DNA of 64,000 nt from Bordetella genomosp. 8 (GTDB taxonomy: Bacteria > Pseudomonadota > Gammaproteobacteria > Burkholderiales > Burkholderiaceae_B): the NCBI RefSeq assembly GCF_002119685.1, contig NZ_CP021108.1:5890001-5954000 (forward strand), given 5' to 3'. How positions within the stretch are numbered: position 1 is the stretch's first letter; each line of letters begins with the position of its first letter. The notes under the pieces were generated by a model, which had not been told where the DNA came from, did not search any database, and worked only from the letters and a program-made list of their open reading frames with translations. The position numbers and the translations under genes were made by a program. Positions 16,396 through 26,272 of this stretch are shown one piece after another.

Positions 16396-16935
16396 ATGGA
16401 TCAATATCACGGCACCACCATCGTCAGCGTGCGGCGCGGCAATCGCGTCGCGCTGGGCGGCGATGGCCAGGTCACCCTCGGCAACATCGTCATCAAGGGG
16501 ACGGCGCGCAAGATCCGCCGCCTCTATCACGACAAGATCCTGGCCGGCTTCGCCGGCGCCACCGCCGACGCCTTCACCCTGCAGGAACGCTTCGAAGCCA
16601 AACTGGAAAAGCACCAGGGCCACCTGATGCGCGCCGCGGTCGAGCTCACGCGCGACTGGCGCACCGACCGCGTGCTGCGCCGCCTGGAAGCCATGCTGAT
16701 CGTCGCCGACCGCGACCACACGCTGGTGCTGACCGGCAACGGCGACGTACTGGAGCCCGAACACGGCCTGGCCGCCATCGGGTCCGGCGGCGCCTATGCC
16801 CAATCGGCCGCGCGCGCCCTGCTCGACCACACGGATATGTCGCCCGAGGAAATCGTCAAGAAGTCGTTGGAGATCGCCGGCGAAATCTGCATCTATACCA
16901 ACCAGAACCACCTGATCGAAACGCTGGGCGAATAA
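16396..16935 (+). CDS. hslV: ATP-dependent protease peptidase subunit HslV
   Basis: 179 residues. N-terminal-nucleophile peptidase of the HslVU protease. The chain starts [16 protein letters not shown]: a short propeptide precedes the threonine pair, so the active-site threonine is probably T7 after processing. [10 protein letters not shown] and [14 protein letters not shown] are canonical. The ATG at 16396 is chosen over an upstream ATG because the family begins here. hslU starts 25 bp downstream, the usual operon. Confidence 0.96.
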   Translation: MDQYHGTTIVSVRRGNRVALGGDGQVTLGNIVIKGTARKIRRLYHDKILAGFAGATADAFTLQERFEAKLEKHQGHLMRAAVELTRDWRTDRVLRRLEAMLIVADRDHTLVLTGNGDVLEPEHGLAAIGSGGAYAQSAARALLDHTDMSPEEIVKKSLEIAGEICIYTNQNHLIETLGE

Positions 16936-16960
16936 GCCAGCCGCGCCCAAGGATACAAGC

Positions 16961-18295
16961 ATGTCCGCAACGTCCATGACTCCCGGGGAAATCGTCTCCG
17001 AACTCGACAAATACATCGTTGGCCAGAACCGCGCCAAGCGCTCCGTCGCGGTGGCCTTGCGCAATCGCTGGCGCCGGCAGCAGGTGGCCGAGCCGCTGCG
17101 CCATGAAATCCATCCCAAGAACATCCTGATGATCGGGCCGACGGGCGTGGGCAAGACCGAAATCGCGCGGCGCCTGGCCAAGCTGGCCAATGCGCCCTTC
17201 ATCAAGATAGAAGCCACCAAGTTCACCGAAGTGGGCTACGTCGGCCGCGACGTCGATACCATCATCCGCGACCTGACGGAATATTCCATCAAGCAGACGC
17301 GCGAACTGGAAATGCGCCGCGTGCGTTCGCAGGCCGAAGACGCCGCCGAAGACCGCATCCTGGACGCCCTGGTGCCGCCGCCGCGCACCGTCAGCGGCGA
17401 TCCCGACCGCAACGAGGAAAGCAGCGCGCGCCAGACCTTCCGCAAGCGCCTGCGCGAAGGCAAGATCGATGACCTGGAAGTGGACATCGAAGTCGCCCAA
17501 CCCATGCCGCAGATGGACATCATGGGCCCGCCCGGCATGGAAGAAATGACGGAGCAGCTGCGCGGCATGTTCGCCGGCCTGGCGCGCGACAAGAAAAAGT
17601 CGCGCAAACTGAAGGTCAAGGAAGCCTACAAGCTGCTGATCGAAGAAGAAGCCGCCAAGCGCGTCAATGAAGACGACCTGCGCAGCGCGGCCATCGCCAA
17701 CGTCGAACAGAACGGCATCGTGTTCCTGGACGAAATCGACAAGATCGCCGCGCGCCAGGAAAGCGGCGGCGCCGAAGTCTCCCGGCAGGGCGTGCAGCGC
17801 GATCTGCTGCCGCTGGTGGAAGGCACCACGGTGAATACGCGCTATGGCATGGTGCGCACCGACCACATCCTGTTCATCGCCTCGGGCGCTTTCCACCTGG
17901 CCAAGCCGTCCGACCTGATCCCGGAACTGCAAGGCCGCTTCCCCATACGCGTGGAGCTCGATTCGCTGTCCGCCGCGGACTTCGTGCGCATCCTGTCGGA
18001 TACCGACGCGTCCCTGACCAAGCAGTACACGGCCCTGCTGGCTACCGAAGACGTCCAGCTGGAGTTCACCGACGAAGGCATACAGCGCCTGGCCGAGCTG
18101 GCGTTCAGCGTCAACGAAAAGACCGAAAACATCGGCGCGCGGCGGCTGTACACCGTCATGGAAAAGCTGCTGGAAGACCTGTCGTTCGACGCCACGGCCA
18201 GCTCCGGCGGCGTGGTGCGCATCGACGCGGCCTACGTCAACGACAAGCTGGCGGAAGCCGCCGGCAGCCAGGACCTGGCTCGCTACGTGTTGTGA
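16961..18295 (+). CDS. hslU: ATP-dependent protease ATPase subunit HslU
   Basis: 444 residues. AAA+ unfoldase of HslVU. Walker A is GPTGVGKTE, Walker B is [11 protein letters not shown], sensor/arginine regions lie around [12 protein letters not shown], and the C-terminus ends in ARYVL for docking to HslV. The intermediate (I) domain covers roughly residues 110-240. Start [22 protein letters not shown] is canonical. Confidence 0.97.
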   Translation: MSATSMTPGEIVSELDKYIVGQNRAKRSVAVALRNRWRRQQVAEPLRHEIHPKNILMIGPTGVGKTEIARRLAKLANAPFIKIEATKFTEVGYVGRDVDTIIRDLTEYSIKQTRELEMRRVRSQAEDAAEDRILDALVPPPRTVSGDPDRNEESSARQTFRKRLREGKIDDLEVDIEVAQPMPQMDIMGPPGMEEMTEQLRGMFAGLARDKKKSRKLKVKEAYKLLIEEEAAKRVNEDDLRSAAIANVEQNGIVFLDEIDKIAARQESGGAEVSRQGVQRDLLPLVEGTTVNTRYGMVRTDHILFIASGAFHLAKPSDLIPELQGRFPIRVELDSLSAADFVRILSDTDASLTKQYTALLATEDVQLEFTDEGIQRLAELAFSVNEKTENIGARRLYTVMEKLLEDLSFDATASSGGVVRIDAAYVNDKLAEAAGSQDLARYVL

Positions 18296-18307
18296 TCCGA
18301 CCAGGGG

Positions 18308-18334
18308 AGCCGCGAGGGCAACTGCCCCGCGGCT
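18308..18334 (+). terminator. Stem-loop after hslU
   Basis: AGCCGCG-A-GGGC / GCCC-CGCGGCT (18308-18334) forms 11 paired bases with one bulged A and loop AACT. It lies 13 bp past the hslU stop. There is no T-run, so it may be a weak or Rho-assisted terminator or an mRNA-end stabiliser. Confidence 0.45.
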
Positions 18335-18389
18335 TGCGGCCGTGGCGGCGTGCTACTAGCATAGCGCCACTTTTCCACGGAAGACGACC

Positions 18390-18929
18390 TTGGCCGCAAC
18401 TACTCCCTCATACATCATCCGCCCCGCCACGCCGCAGGACATCCCCGGGATCCTGGGGCTGATGCGCGAACTGGCCGAATACGAAAAGCTGCTGGATATT
18501 TTCAAGGCCACGGATGACAGCCTGCGCGCCTCGCTGTTCGGCCGCACGCCCGCCGCCGAATGCCTGGTGGCGCAGCGCACCGACGAGCAAGAGCCGGCGC
18601 TGCTGGCCTACGCGATCTGGTTCCACAACTACTCCAGCTTCCTGTCGCGCCGTGGCCTGTACCTGGAAGACGTCTACGTGCGCGCCGACCAGCGCGGCCA
18701 GGGCATCGGCGGCGCGCTGCTGCGGCAACTGGCCGCCATCGCGGTCGAACGCGGCTGCGGCCGCTTCGAGTGGACGGTGCTGGACTGGAACCAGACCGCC
18801 ATCGACTTCTATGAAAGCCTGGGCGCCGACGTATTGCCGGAATGGCGCATCGTCCGCGTCACCGGTGCCGCGCTGGACAAGCTGGGCCGCGCGGGCGCGG
18901 CGCCGCTCGCAGGCCAGCAGCATGCCTAA
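18390..18929 (+). CDS. GNAT-family N-acetyltransferase
   Basis: 179 residues from a probable TTG start preceded by GGAAGA. The acetyl-CoA binding site V.ADQRGQGIGGALLRQLA (near residues 92-110) is the GNAT motif A, and LDWNQTAIDFYESLGA is motif B. The substrate is unknown; the overall pattern resembles diamine/spermidine-type acetyltransferases. It overlaps the next gene by 8 bp, so the two are probably co-translated. Confidence 0.85.
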   Translation: MAATTPSYIIRPATPQDIPGILGLMRELAEYEKLLDIFKATDDSLRASLFGRTPAAECLVAQRTDEQEPALLAYAIWFHNYSSFLSRRGLYLEDVYVRADQRGQGIGGALLRQLAAIAVERGCGRFEWTVLDWNQTAIDFYESLGADVLPEWRIVRVTGAALDKLGRAGAAPLAGQQHA

Positions 18930-19485
18930 GCGCCTGACCGTGATCGCCACGCGTGCCGGGGATGACGGCACGACGGGGCTGGGCGACGGCAGCCGCGTCG
19001 CCAAGGACAATGCGCGGATCGCGGCGCTGGGCGACGTCGACGAGCTGAACAGCGTCCTGGGCGTGGTGCTGGCCGAGCCCGGCCTGGACGCCAATATCGT
19101 GGAAGACCTGCGCGACGTGCAGCACACGCTGTTCGACATGGGCGCGGAACTGTCCATCCCCGGCTATACCCGACTGGACCGCAATCACGTGAGCTATCTC
19201 GATGGCCGGCTCGCGCATTACAACGGTACGCTGCCCGCCTTGAACGAATTCATCCTGCCGGGCGGATCGCGTCCCGCGGGGCTGCTGCACGTCGCACGCA
19301 CGGTATGCCGGCGCGCCGAACGCGCGGTCATCGCATTGCAACGGCAGGAGCCTGTCAACAAGCCGGTGCTGCAGTATCTGAACCGCTTGTCCGACCTGCT
19401 CTTCGTTATGGCGCGCGTGGCCAACCGATCGCTGGGCATGGGCGACGTGTACTGGCGCAACCCCAACAAGGCGGAGTGGAAGTAA
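18922..19485 (+). CDS. pduO: Cob(I)alamin adenosyltransferase, PduO type
   Basis: 187 residues from the ATG at 18922 (MPKRLTVIATRAGDDGTTGL). It transfers the adenosyl group of ATP to cob(I)alamin. The family motifs TRAGDDGTTGLGDGSRV (ATP loop), DELNSVLG, FILPGGS and ARTVCRRAER are all present and the length is normal. No other cobalamin gene is in the window. It follows the GNAT gene with an 8-bp overlap. Confidence 0.93.
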   Translation: MPKRLTVIATRAGDDGTTGLGDGSRVAKDNARIAALGDVDELNSVLGVVLAEPGLDANIVEDLRDVQHTLFDMGAELSIPGYTRLDRNHVSYLDGRLAHYNGTLPALNEFILPGGSRPAGLLHVARTVCRRAERAVIALQRQEPVNKPVLQYLNRLSDLLFVMARVANRSLGMGDVYWRNPNKAEWK

Positions 19486-19563
19486 GCCTTGCGTGGGGTG
19501 TGGGCGCGGAACTTGCTCTGGAAGGAATGACGCCAAATGGCGCAACTCACCAAGGAGCATTAC

Positions 19564-20154
19564 ATGACCACACGCTTTATCACTCGCGGTCTGCTGGCCG
19601 CCGGCGTCCTGGCGATGAGCACCGGAGCCTGGGCCCAGCCCGCCGCCTCGTCCCCCACGGATAGCACCCCCAAGAAGATGGAACAGCGCAGCACGCTGGC
19701 CAGCGCCGACAAGGACTTTTTGGAAAATGCCGCGCAAGGCGGCAATGCCGAGATCGAAGGCAGCAAGCTGGCCCAGACCAAGAGCAGCAATCCCGACGTC
19801 AAGAAGTTCGCCGAGCAGATGATCCAGGATCACACCAAGGCGAATCAGGAGCTGATGGCGCTGGCCAAGCAAAAGGGCTACACGCCGCCCAATGAGCCCT
19901 CCATCATGCAGCGCACCGAGCTGAAGGCGCTGAGCGCGACCAGCGGCACGACCTTCGACAAGATGTACGTCAGCCGCATCGGCGTCGCCGCCCACGAAGA
20001 TACCGTCAAGATGTTCCAGAAGGCTGCGTCGGACGCCAAGGATCCCGACATCAAGGCTTGGGCTGCCAAGACGCTGCCCGCCCTGCAGCACCACCTGGAA
20101 ATGGCCAACGCGCTGCACCAGAAGGTCGACGCGGAAAGCAAGGCCAAGAAGTAA
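19564..20154 (+). CDS. DUF4142 domain protein, exported
   Basis: 196 residues. Signal peptide MTTRFITRGLLAAGVLAMSTGAW cleaved near AQPA. The mature part is helical with LASADKDFLENAAQGGNAEIEGSKLA and FAEQMIQDHTKANQELM, typical of the DUF4142 (ferritin-like, four-helix) family. The role is unknown; these proteins are periplasmic or outer-membrane associated and often stress-related. An imperfect ATAC..CCGGC/GCCGGGTAT hairpin at about 20157-20181 separates it from the convergent DUF1275 gene. Confidence 0.87.
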   Translation: MTTRFITRGLLAAGVLAMSTGAWAQPAASSPTDSTPKKMEQRSTLASADKDFLENAAQGGNAEIEGSKLAQTKSSNPDVKKFAEQMIQDHTKANQELMALAKQKGYTPPNEPSIMQRTELKALSATSGTTFDKMYVSRIGVAAHEDTVKMFQKAASDAKDPDIKAWAAKTLPALQHHLEMANALHQKVDAESKAKK

Positions 20155-20179
20155 TACGCCGGCCCAGACAGCCGGGTAT

Positions 20180-20839
20180 TCAGCGGGCGCGCGTCGTGGA
20201 TGCGCGCCCTATCCGCAGGGCAAGCGCGCACAGCAGCCACGCCATCGCGGCGGGCACGAAGATGGCATGGCTCGGCCACCGGTTCTGCAGCAGCGCGCCG
20301 ATGATCGCGCCCACGAGCAGGCCGCAGAATGCCGCGAGATGCGGAGCCGGCCGTTGCGCCTGCCGCGTCGCGACGTAGCGCCCCAGCGACTGCCCCAGCC
20401 GTGCCAGGGCGCCCGTCACGTAAGTCAATCCCACCGATTGCCCTTCGCTCTTCTCGAAGGCCGCATTCAACACGCCCATCGCTAACACCGCGATCAGGAA
20501 CGCGGCCGGCCGCCAGACGTCGGCGACGCGTTGGCCATGATCGGCCAGATACACGATCGCGCCGGACGCGGTCAGCATCAGCGCCACTGCGCCGATCACG
20601 GCCGCCTGCGCGCGCCGGCTCCATTGCGCCAGGGCTTCGCCCGCCGCGCTGCCCAGCACGAACAAGACCAGGACAAGCGCCAGGCGACCGGCATGCCCCA
20701 GGTCCGATTGGGCCAGGGCCACGCCGATATTGGTGGTGTTGCCGCTCATGAAAGAGACGTAGTTGCCGGCCGCGATCAGGCCGATCGCGTCGGTCATTCC
20801 CGCCATGCAGGACAGCGCGGCAATGAACAGCGTCCGCAT
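20180..20839 (-). CDS. YoaK/DUF1275 family membrane protein
   Basis: 219 residues, six hydrophobic segments. The N-terminus AALSCMAGMTDAIGLIAAGNYVSFMSGNTTNIGVAL is the DUF1275 signature. Function in the family is not established. It lies 17 bp downstream of lipA on the same strand and may be the tail of that operon. Confidence 0.87.
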   Translation of the reverse strand: MRTLFIAALSCMAGMTDAIGLIAAGNYVSFMSGNTTNIGVALAQSDLGHAGRLALVLVLFVLGSAAGEALAQWSRRAQAAVIGAVALMLTASGAIVYLADHGQRVADVWRPAAFLIAVLAMGVLNAAFEKSEGQSVGLTYVTGALARLGQSLGRYVATRQAQRPAPHLAAFCGLLVGAIIGALLQNRWPSHAIFVPAAMAWLLCALALRIGRASTTRAR

Positions 20840-20856
20840 GGCGGGCGCGACCGCGA

Positions 20857-21912
20857 TCAGTTCACGCCGGCCGCGTGCGCCTGCTGATCAGCGTGATACG
20901 AAGAGCGCACCATCGCGCCCACCGCGGCGTGGGTAAAGCCCATGTCATAGGCTTCGCGCTCGAACATCGCGAAGGTATCGGGATGGACATAGCGCAACAC
21001 CGGCAGATGATGCTCGGACGGCTGCAGGTACTGGCCGATCGTCAGCATGTCGACACCGTGTTCGCGCATGTCGCGCATCACCTGCAGGATTTCCTCATCG
21101 GTTTCGCCCAGGCCCAGCATCAGGCCGGATTTGGTCGGCACGTCCGGATGCAGGCGCTTGAACTCCTGCAGCAGTTTCAATGAGTGCGCGTAGTCCGAAC
21201 CGGGACGCGCCTGTTTGTACAGACGAGGCACGGTCTCCAGGTTGTGGTTCATGACGTCGGGCGGGCCGGCGTTGAGGATTTCCAGCGCCCGATCCAGGCG
21301 GCCGCGGAAGTCGGGTACCAGCACCTCGATGCGCGTGGACGGCGACTGCTCGCGAACCTGGCGGATGCATTCGACGAAATGGCCGGCGCCGCCGTCACGC
21401 AGATCGTCGCGGTCGACCGACGTGATGACGACATAGGACAGCTTCAGCGCGGCGATCGTGCGCGCCAGGTTGCGCGGCTCGTCGGCGTCCAGCGGGTCGG
21501 GGCGGCCATGCCCCACGTCACAGAACGGACAGCGACGCGTGCATTTGTCGCCCATGATCATGAAGGTGGCCGTGCCCTTGCCGAAGCATTCGCCGATATT
21601 GGGACACGAGGCCTCTTCGCAAACGGTGTGCAGGTTGTGCTCGCGCAGGATCCGCTTGATGTCGTAGAAGCGCGACCCGGGGGTGGCGGCGCGCACGCGG
21701 ATCCACTCCGGTTTCTTCAGGCGCTCGGCCTGCACGACCTTGATCGGAATGCGCGCGGTCTTGGCCTGCGATTTCTGCTTTTCGGTGGGATCGTAGGGCT
21801 TGGCCGAGGGTTCCGTGGCGTGGGCCGCGCCGGCAGCGCCGGTCAGCGGCTGGGCGTGCGGAACATCGGACGCGGCGGGCGTCGAAAACGAGTGGTCTGC
21901 GGGCGAAGACAT
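20857..21912 (-). CDS. lipA: Lipoyl synthase
   Basis: 351 residues. Radical-SAM enzyme that inserts two sulphurs into octanoylated proteins. The auxiliary cluster motif [12 protein letters not shown] and the radical SAM motif CTRRCPFC are intact, and the C-terminal RSSYHADQ supplies the conserved serine. The N-terminal ~45 residues are a low-complexity Ala/Pro extension. It is separated from lipB by a Sel1-repeat gene. Confidence 0.96.
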   Translation of the reverse strand: MSSPADHSFSTPAASDVPHAQPLTGAAGAAHATEPSAKPYDPTEKQKSQAKTARIPIKVVQAERLKKPEWIRVRAATPGSRFYDIKRILREHNLHTVCEEASCPNIGECFGKGTATFMIMGDKCTRRCPFCDVGHGRPDPLDADEPRNLARTIAALKLSYVVITSVDRDDLRDGGAGHFVECIRQVREQSPSTRIEVLVPDFRGRLDRALEILNAGPPDVMNHNLETVPRLYKQARPGSDYAHSLKLLQEFKRLHPDVPTKSGLMLGLGETDEEILQVMRDMREHGVDMLTIGQYLQPSEHHLPVLRYVHPDTFAMFEREAYDMGFTHAAVGAMVRSSYHADQQAHAAGVN

Positions 21913-21984
21913 AAGTCGGCTGCGCGCGGCGCCCAGGGCGCCGCCTTTGGGAAAAACCCTAGTGTACTCCCGCCCCTTGGCCGC

Positions 21985-22728
21985 TCAGCCCCAGGCCCCA
22001 CCGGCATCCAGCATCCTCGCGAGCTCTGGCGCCGGCCCTGCGCGCAGCATCGCGGCCGCCTCGCGCAGGAAGGCCGGCGTGGCGCTTTCCGGCACCCGTC
22101 GCAGCCAGGCAATGGCCTCGTCGCGGCGTCCCCCTTGCAGCAGCAGGCGGCCGTAGTGGAACATGCCCCGGAAATCGCCGCCTTCGGCGCTGCGGCGGTA
22201 GCAGTCCAGCGCGGCGTCCATGTCGCGCGGCACGACGTCGCCTGCTTCCAGGAAGCGCCCGACCACGCCGATGGACTTGGCATGCCCCAGATCGGCGGCG
22301 CGCCGGTACCACTCCAACGCCGCGGCCCGGTCGCGCGGCACGCCGCCCCGGCCGTCGCGCAGCATGTGCGCGTGGTTGTACATGCCCCAGTCCAGGCCGC
22401 GTTCGGCCGCCAGCCTGAACCAGTACGCCGCCACCACCTGGTCGGGCGCCGTGCCCCAGCCGTTTTCGTAGCAGCGTCCCACCATGTTGATGGCCATCAG
22501 GTGATCCGCGTGCGCGGCGCGCTTGAACCAGGCCAGGCCGGCCGCCGGATCGCGTTCCACGCCCACGCCATCCAGCAGCATCTGGCCCAGGATGGCCTGC
22601 GCTTCCAGCAGGCCAAGGTCCGCCGCCGCCCGGATCCAGGGCGCGAACTGCTCGGGCGGGCCAGCCATCAGCCGCGCCAGTTGCTCGGGCGTGGTCGCGG
22701 CCACGTCGGCGGCGGTAAGGAGAATCAT
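21985..22728 (-). CDS. Sel1-repeat (tetratricopeptide-like) protein
   Basis: 247 residues from the ATG giving MILLTAADVAATTPEQLARLM; an upstream start adding 14 residues is possible. About five Sel1-like repeats can be read, e.g. LLEAQAILGQMLLDGVGVERDPAAGLAW and HAKSIGVVGRFLEAGDVVPRDMDAALDC (segments given in part). No signal peptide, so it is probably a cytoplasmic protein-protein interaction scaffold. It interrupts the common lipB-lipA adjacency; a link to lipoylation is only positional. Confidence 0.82.
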   Translation of the reverse strand: MILLTAADVAATTPEQLARLMAGPPEQFAPWIRAAADLGLLEAQAILGQMLLDGVGVERDPAAGLAWFKRAAHADHLMAINMVGRCYENGWGTAPDQVVAAYWFRLAAERGLDWGMYNHAHMLRDGRGGVPRDRAAALEWYRRAADLGHAKSIGVVGRFLEAGDVVPRDMDAALDCYRRSAEGGDFRGMFHYGRLLLQGGRRDEAIAWLRRVPESATPAFLREAAAMLRAGPAPELARMLDAGGAWG

Positions 22729-22791
22729 GGGACGGGCAGCGAATCGACAATGGTTCGCATTATCACCCAAAGCGACCCTATGCGGTCGAGG

Positions 22792-23412
22792 CTAGGACGC
22801 CAGGCGTGCGATCCGGGCTGCCAACCTGTCGCCGGCCTCCCGCACGGTGGCCGCGACCCCGCAGCCCGCCATGTCCATGGTCGCCAGGTTCTCGTACCCG
22901 CAGGGGTTGATGCCCCGGAAGGGCGCCAGGTCCATCGCGACGTTCAAGGCGACGCCGTGATAGGCGCAGCCGGCGCGTATCTTGATGCCCAGCGCCGCGA
23001 TCTTGGCCAGTTCGCCCCCCGCGGCCGCCACGGGTACGTACACCCCCGGCGCACCGGGCTTGCGGCAGCCCGCGATCCCGTAGCTTGCCAGGGTGTCGAT
23101 GACGGCGTCTTCCAGGAAGGCGACGTATTCCTTGACGTACATCCCTGCCTTGCGCAGATCGACCAGGGCATAGGCGACCACCTGCCCGGGGCCGTGATAC
23201 GTGACCTGGCCGCCGCGGTCGGTACGGACGACGGGGATGACGCCGGGATTCAGCACATGCTCGGGCTTGCCGGCCTGCCCCAGCGTGTAGACGGGCTCAT
23301 GTTCGCAAAGCCAGATCTCGTCGGCCGTATCCGGGGTGCGCGCCGCGGTGAAGGCCTGCATCGCCTGCCATACCGTCTGGTAATCAGCCGGCCGGTCCAG
23401 CCACTTGATCAT
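22792..23412 (-). CDS. lipB: Octanoyltransferase
   Basis: 206 residues from the ATG giving [12 protein letters not shown]. It moves octanoyl from ACP to lipoyl domains, the step before LipA. The motifs [16 protein letters not shown], the lysine in [16 protein letters not shown] and the cysteine in [13 protein letters not shown] are present. It starts 7 bp downstream of ybeD. Confidence 0.95.
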   Translation of the reverse strand: MIKWLDRPADYQTVWQAMQAFTAARTPDTADEIWLCEHEPVYTLGQAGKPEHVLNPGVIPVVRTDRGGQVTYHGPGQVVAYALVDLRKAGMYVKEYVAFLEDAVIDTLASYGIAGCRKPGAPGVYVPVAAAGGELAKIAALGIKIRAGCAYHGVALNVAMDLAPFRGINPCGYENLATMDMAGCGVAATVREAGDRLAARIARLAS

Positions 23413-23419
23413 CGAGCGC

Positions 23420-23695
23420 CTACAGCACCACGGAAACCATGGGATGGCCGTGCAACGCGCGATACAGCGCATCCAGCTGTTCGCGCGACGTCGCGCGCAC
23501 GATGAAAGTCAGGCCGATATAGTTGCCGGCCTTGCTGGGCCGCATTTCGACCGTGGCGGGATCGAAGCCGGGGTCGAATTGCAACACGACTTCGGTCAGG
23601 GTCTGGGCGAAATCCGGATGCAGCTTTCCCATCACCTTGATGGGAAAGTCGCTGGGATATTCGATCAGGGATTCTTCGGGGGGGATAGGCTTCAT
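23420..23695 (-). CDS. ybeD: YbeD/DUF493 family protein
   Basis: 91 residues, normal length for this family. [13 protein letters not shown] and [20 protein letters not shown] are diagnostic. A small ferredoxin-like alpha-beta fold with proposed regulatory role; its place between dac/dat and lipB is conserved in proteobacteria. It lies 5 bp from the aminotransferase gene and 7 bp from lipB. Confidence 0.93.
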   Translation of the reverse strand: MKPIPPEESLIEYPSDFPIKVMGKLHPDFAQTLTEVVLQFDPGFDPATVEMRPSKAGNYIGLTFIVRATSREQLDALYRALHGHPMVSVVL

Positions 23696-23700
23696 GCGTA

Positions 23701-24594
23701 CTAGATGAGGGCGTCGGCGGCTTTTCCAAGCAGCGCGGCGATGCGGTCATCATACCCCTGGCGCAGGCGCGTATAAACGGGACCGGGCTTGCCCGTGCCC
23801 ACCGGCCGGCCGTCCAGGGTGAGCACCGGCAAGAGCTCGCGGGTGGCCGACGACACCATCAATTCATCGGCTTGTTCCACCTCGGCGCGCGAGATCGGCC
23901 GCATCTCGAAGGGAATGCCGGCTTCCTCCGCCAGTTCGGCCAGCAGGCCGTAGCGTATGCCTTCCAGCACCAGGTTGTCCTTCAGCGGGCCCAGCAGCTT
24001 GCCGCCGGATGCCACCCAGATGTTGCAGGTGGCGCCTTCGCTGAGCATGCCGTCGCGGAACTGCACGACTTCGTCGGCGCCCGCGTCGGCGGCGCGCTGC
24101 TTGGCCAGCACATTGCCGAGCAGGGAGACCGACTTGATGTTGCAAAGCAGCCAGCGCTCGTCGGGGATGGAAATCAGCGACACGCCTTGCTCGCGCAGTT
24201 GCGCGCTGGGCCGCGTGAAAGGCGATGTCATGCCGAAGACGGTCGGCGTGATGCGTTCCGTGGGAAAACCGTGATCGCGTTTGGCCACGCCGCGCGTCAC
24301 CTGCAGATAGACCACGCATGACGGCGTCAGCGAGCGGTCGATCAGGCCTTGCACCACGTCCAGCCATCCCGCCGCGTCGAACGGCGATTCGATGCGTATC
24401 GCGGCCAGGCTGCGCGCCAGGCGCGCCAGGTGTTCAGCCATGCGGAACGGACGGCCTTCGTACACCGGTACGACTTCGTAGACGCCGTCGCCGAAGATAA
24501 AGCCCCGGTCCAATACCGAGATTTTGGCGTCCTGCAAACGCAGGAATTCGCCATTCAGAAAGGCCAGGCTATCGCCCGGCACGCCCGGAATCAT
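23701..24594 (-). CDS. dat: D-amino acid aminotransferase (class IV)
   Basis: 297 residues from the ATG giving MIPGVPGDSLAFLNG, preceded by AAGGAG at good spacing. Fold type IV PLP enzyme: the PLP lysine sits in CNIKSVSLLGN, and LSEGATCNIW and SSATRELLPV are the phosphate-binding blocks. It interconverts D-alanine and D-glutamate with keto acids. Lying between a D-Ala carboxypeptidase gene and ybeD, it fits wall-precursor recycling. A branched-chain or aminodeoxychorismate-lyase role is less likely. Confidence 0.88.
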   Translation of the reverse strand: MIPGVPGDSLAFLNGEFLRLQDAKISVLDRGFIFGDGVYEVVPVYEGRPFRMAEHLARLARSLAAIRIESPFDAAGWLDVVQGLIDRSLTPSCVVYLQVTRGVAKRDHGFPTERITPTVFGMTSPFTRPSAQLREQGVSLISIPDERWLLCNIKSVSLLGNVLAKQRAADAGADEVVQFRDGMLSEGATCNIWVASGGKLLGPLKDNLVLEGIRYGLLAELAEEAGIPFEMRPISRAEVEQADELMVSSATRELLPVLTLDGRPVGTGKPGPVYTRLRQGYDDRIAALLGKAADALI

Positions 24595-24618
24595 GTGTGC
24601 TCCTTGCAATCAAGCTCG

Positions 24619-25944
24619 CTACTGCATCCAGCGCTTGACCATATCGATCATGCGTCCGAAGAACCCGGCGCGTTCGACCGGTTCGCGCACCACCAGCGGT
24701 TCGGTACGCAGGGTCTTGCCGTCCAGCGTCAGGCGCAGCGTACCCACGCGCTGGCCTTTTTCCAGGGGCGCAACCAAGGGATCGGTACGCTCGGCGACCG
24801 GCTTCACATCGGCGGCCTTGCCGCGCGGCACGGCGATCCATACGGGCGCCGGCGGGCCCAGCTTGGCGGTTTCCGTCTTGCCTTCCCAGACGCGCGCGTC
24901 CAGCGCGGGCTGGTTGGCGTCGAACAGCTTGACCGTGTCGAAGTTCTGGAAACTCCAGTTCAACAGCTTCAGGCTTTCTTCCGCGCGCGTGGCTTCGCTA
25001 TCGGCGCCGACCATCACGGTCAGGATGCGGCGATCGCCGCGCAAGGCCGTGGCCACCAGGCAGTAGCCGGCGGATTCGGTGTGGCCGGTCTTCATGCCGT
25101 CCACAGACGGATCGGCCCACAGCAGGCGGTTGCGGTTGGGCTGGTTGATCTTGTTGTAGTTGAAGCTGCGCTGCTTGTAGTAATGGAAATAATTGGGATG
25201 ATCGGTGATCAGATGGGTGGCGATGGTGGCCAGGTCGCGCACCGTCGTGGTGTGCTGCGGGTCGGGCAGGCCCGTCGCGTTCATGAAGTGCGAATGCTTC
25301 ATGCCCAGCCGTTCGGCCTCCTGGTTCATCATCGAGGCGAAGGACGACTCGCTGCCGCCGACGGCCTCTGCCAGCGCCACCGAGGCGTCGTTGCCGGACT
25401 GCACGATCACGCCTTGCAGCAACTCATCCACCGTCACGGGCTTGCGCGGCTCGATGAACATGCGTGAACCGCCCGTGCGCCACGCGTGTTCCGACACCGG
25501 CACCTGCTGGTCCAGGGTCAACCGTTTTTCGTCCAGGGCGTCGAAGACCACATAAGCCGTCATGATCTTGGTCAGCGACGCCGGCTCGACCTGCTGGTCG
25601 GGGTTCGAGCCCGCCAGGACCTGGCCGCTATTGACGTCGATCGCGATCCAGGCGCGCGCGGCGATCGCCGGCGCGGGGATGGGCGACACCGCCACCACCT
25701 GGGAGATGCCGTTGACATCCGTATCGGCGACTTGCGATGGCGACGCGCCGGACGGCGTGGTGGCGGACTGCGTGGGATTCGTGGCGGGGGCAGCGGCAGG
25801 CGCCGCCGGCTTCGCGGCCGCCTTGCCCGGCGCCTGCGCCCAAGCGGCGGGCGCCCCTATTGCCAGCGCCGCGATCAGGCTACCGGCGACGGCTCGCCGT
25901 CCAACTATCGAAAGGGAAAAACGGGTCAAACGCGAATTCGTCAT
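24619..25944 (-). CDS. dacC: D-alanyl-D-alanine carboxypeptidase (PBP5/6 type)
   Basis: 441 residues from ATG MTNSRLTRFSLSIVG. A signal peptide ends at AAWAQA, followed by a Pro/Ala/Thr-rich linker to about residue 85, longer than usual. The penicillin-binding motifs are SLTK (catalytic serine), SGN and KTGHT. The PBP5 C-terminal domain ends in a probable amphipathic membrane anchor (FFGRMIDMVKRWMQ). It trims stem peptides in the periplasm. First gene of the dac-dat-ybeD-lipB-Sel1-lipA run. The dacA/dacC naming is not resolvable here. Confidence 0.93.
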   Translation of the reverse strand: MTNSRLTRFSLSIVGRRAVAGSLIAALAIGAPAAWAQAPGKAAAKPAAPAAAPATNPTQSATTPSGASPSQVADTDVNGISQVVAVSPIPAPAIAARAWIAIDVNSGQVLAGSNPDQQVEPASLTKIMTAYVVFDALDEKRLTLDQQVPVSEHAWRTGGSRMFIEPRKPVTVDELLQGVIVQSGNDASVALAEAVGGSESSFASMMNQEAERLGMKHSHFMNATGLPDPQHTTTVRDLATIATHLITDHPNYFHYYKQRSFNYNKINQPNRNRLLWADPSVDGMKTGHTESAGYCLVATALRGDRRILTVMVGADSEATRAEESLKLLNWSFQNFDTVKLFDANQPALDARVWEGKTETAKLGPPAPVWIAVPRGKAADVKPVAERTDPLVAPLEKGQRVGTLRLTLDGKTLRTEPLVVREPVERAGFFGRMIDMVKRWMQ

Positions 25945-26272
25945 CAGCACTCGGGCGCGGGGATCGGTAGGGGCATACAAACCGCACAATTATAGGCAGC
26001 CCCATCAGGGCCCACATGGGGGAAAGCGTGCTGGCACGCGCCTTAAGATGCAACCCTATGCAACGATTAACAATAATACTTACAACCTGAAGCCTTACAG
26101 TACGATGTCTACACGCTGAAGACCGCCACACTGCACCAAATGCGCATACTGTCGTCTCGACGAAACGAAATGACGGCCCCGGTCGCGTGTCTTGTATGGC
26201 AGCAGATACATTATTGTTACTATGCTGAGCCATTCGACCTGAAGCCGTTTGGTAGCCGGGGCGCCCGGCTCT
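25945..26272. promoter_or_regulatory. Divergent control region between dacC and the GGDEF-EAL gene
   Basis: 328 bp, clearly more AT-rich than its surroundings. It holds a 10-bp inverted repeat TAACAATAAT (26068-26077) and ATTATTGTTA (26210-26219), and a 10-bp direct repeat ACCTGAAGCC (26085-26094 and 26237-26246). The arms lie about 140 bp apart, which suits a looping operator or two half-sites for the two promoters. No gene is visible. Confidence 0.5.

Noticed and set aside
20155..20181. Terminator between DUF4142 and DUF1275 genes
   Set aside because: The ATAC..CCGGC/GCCGGGTAT hairpin has a bulge and no T-run on either strand, so it was mentioned but not listed as a terminator.
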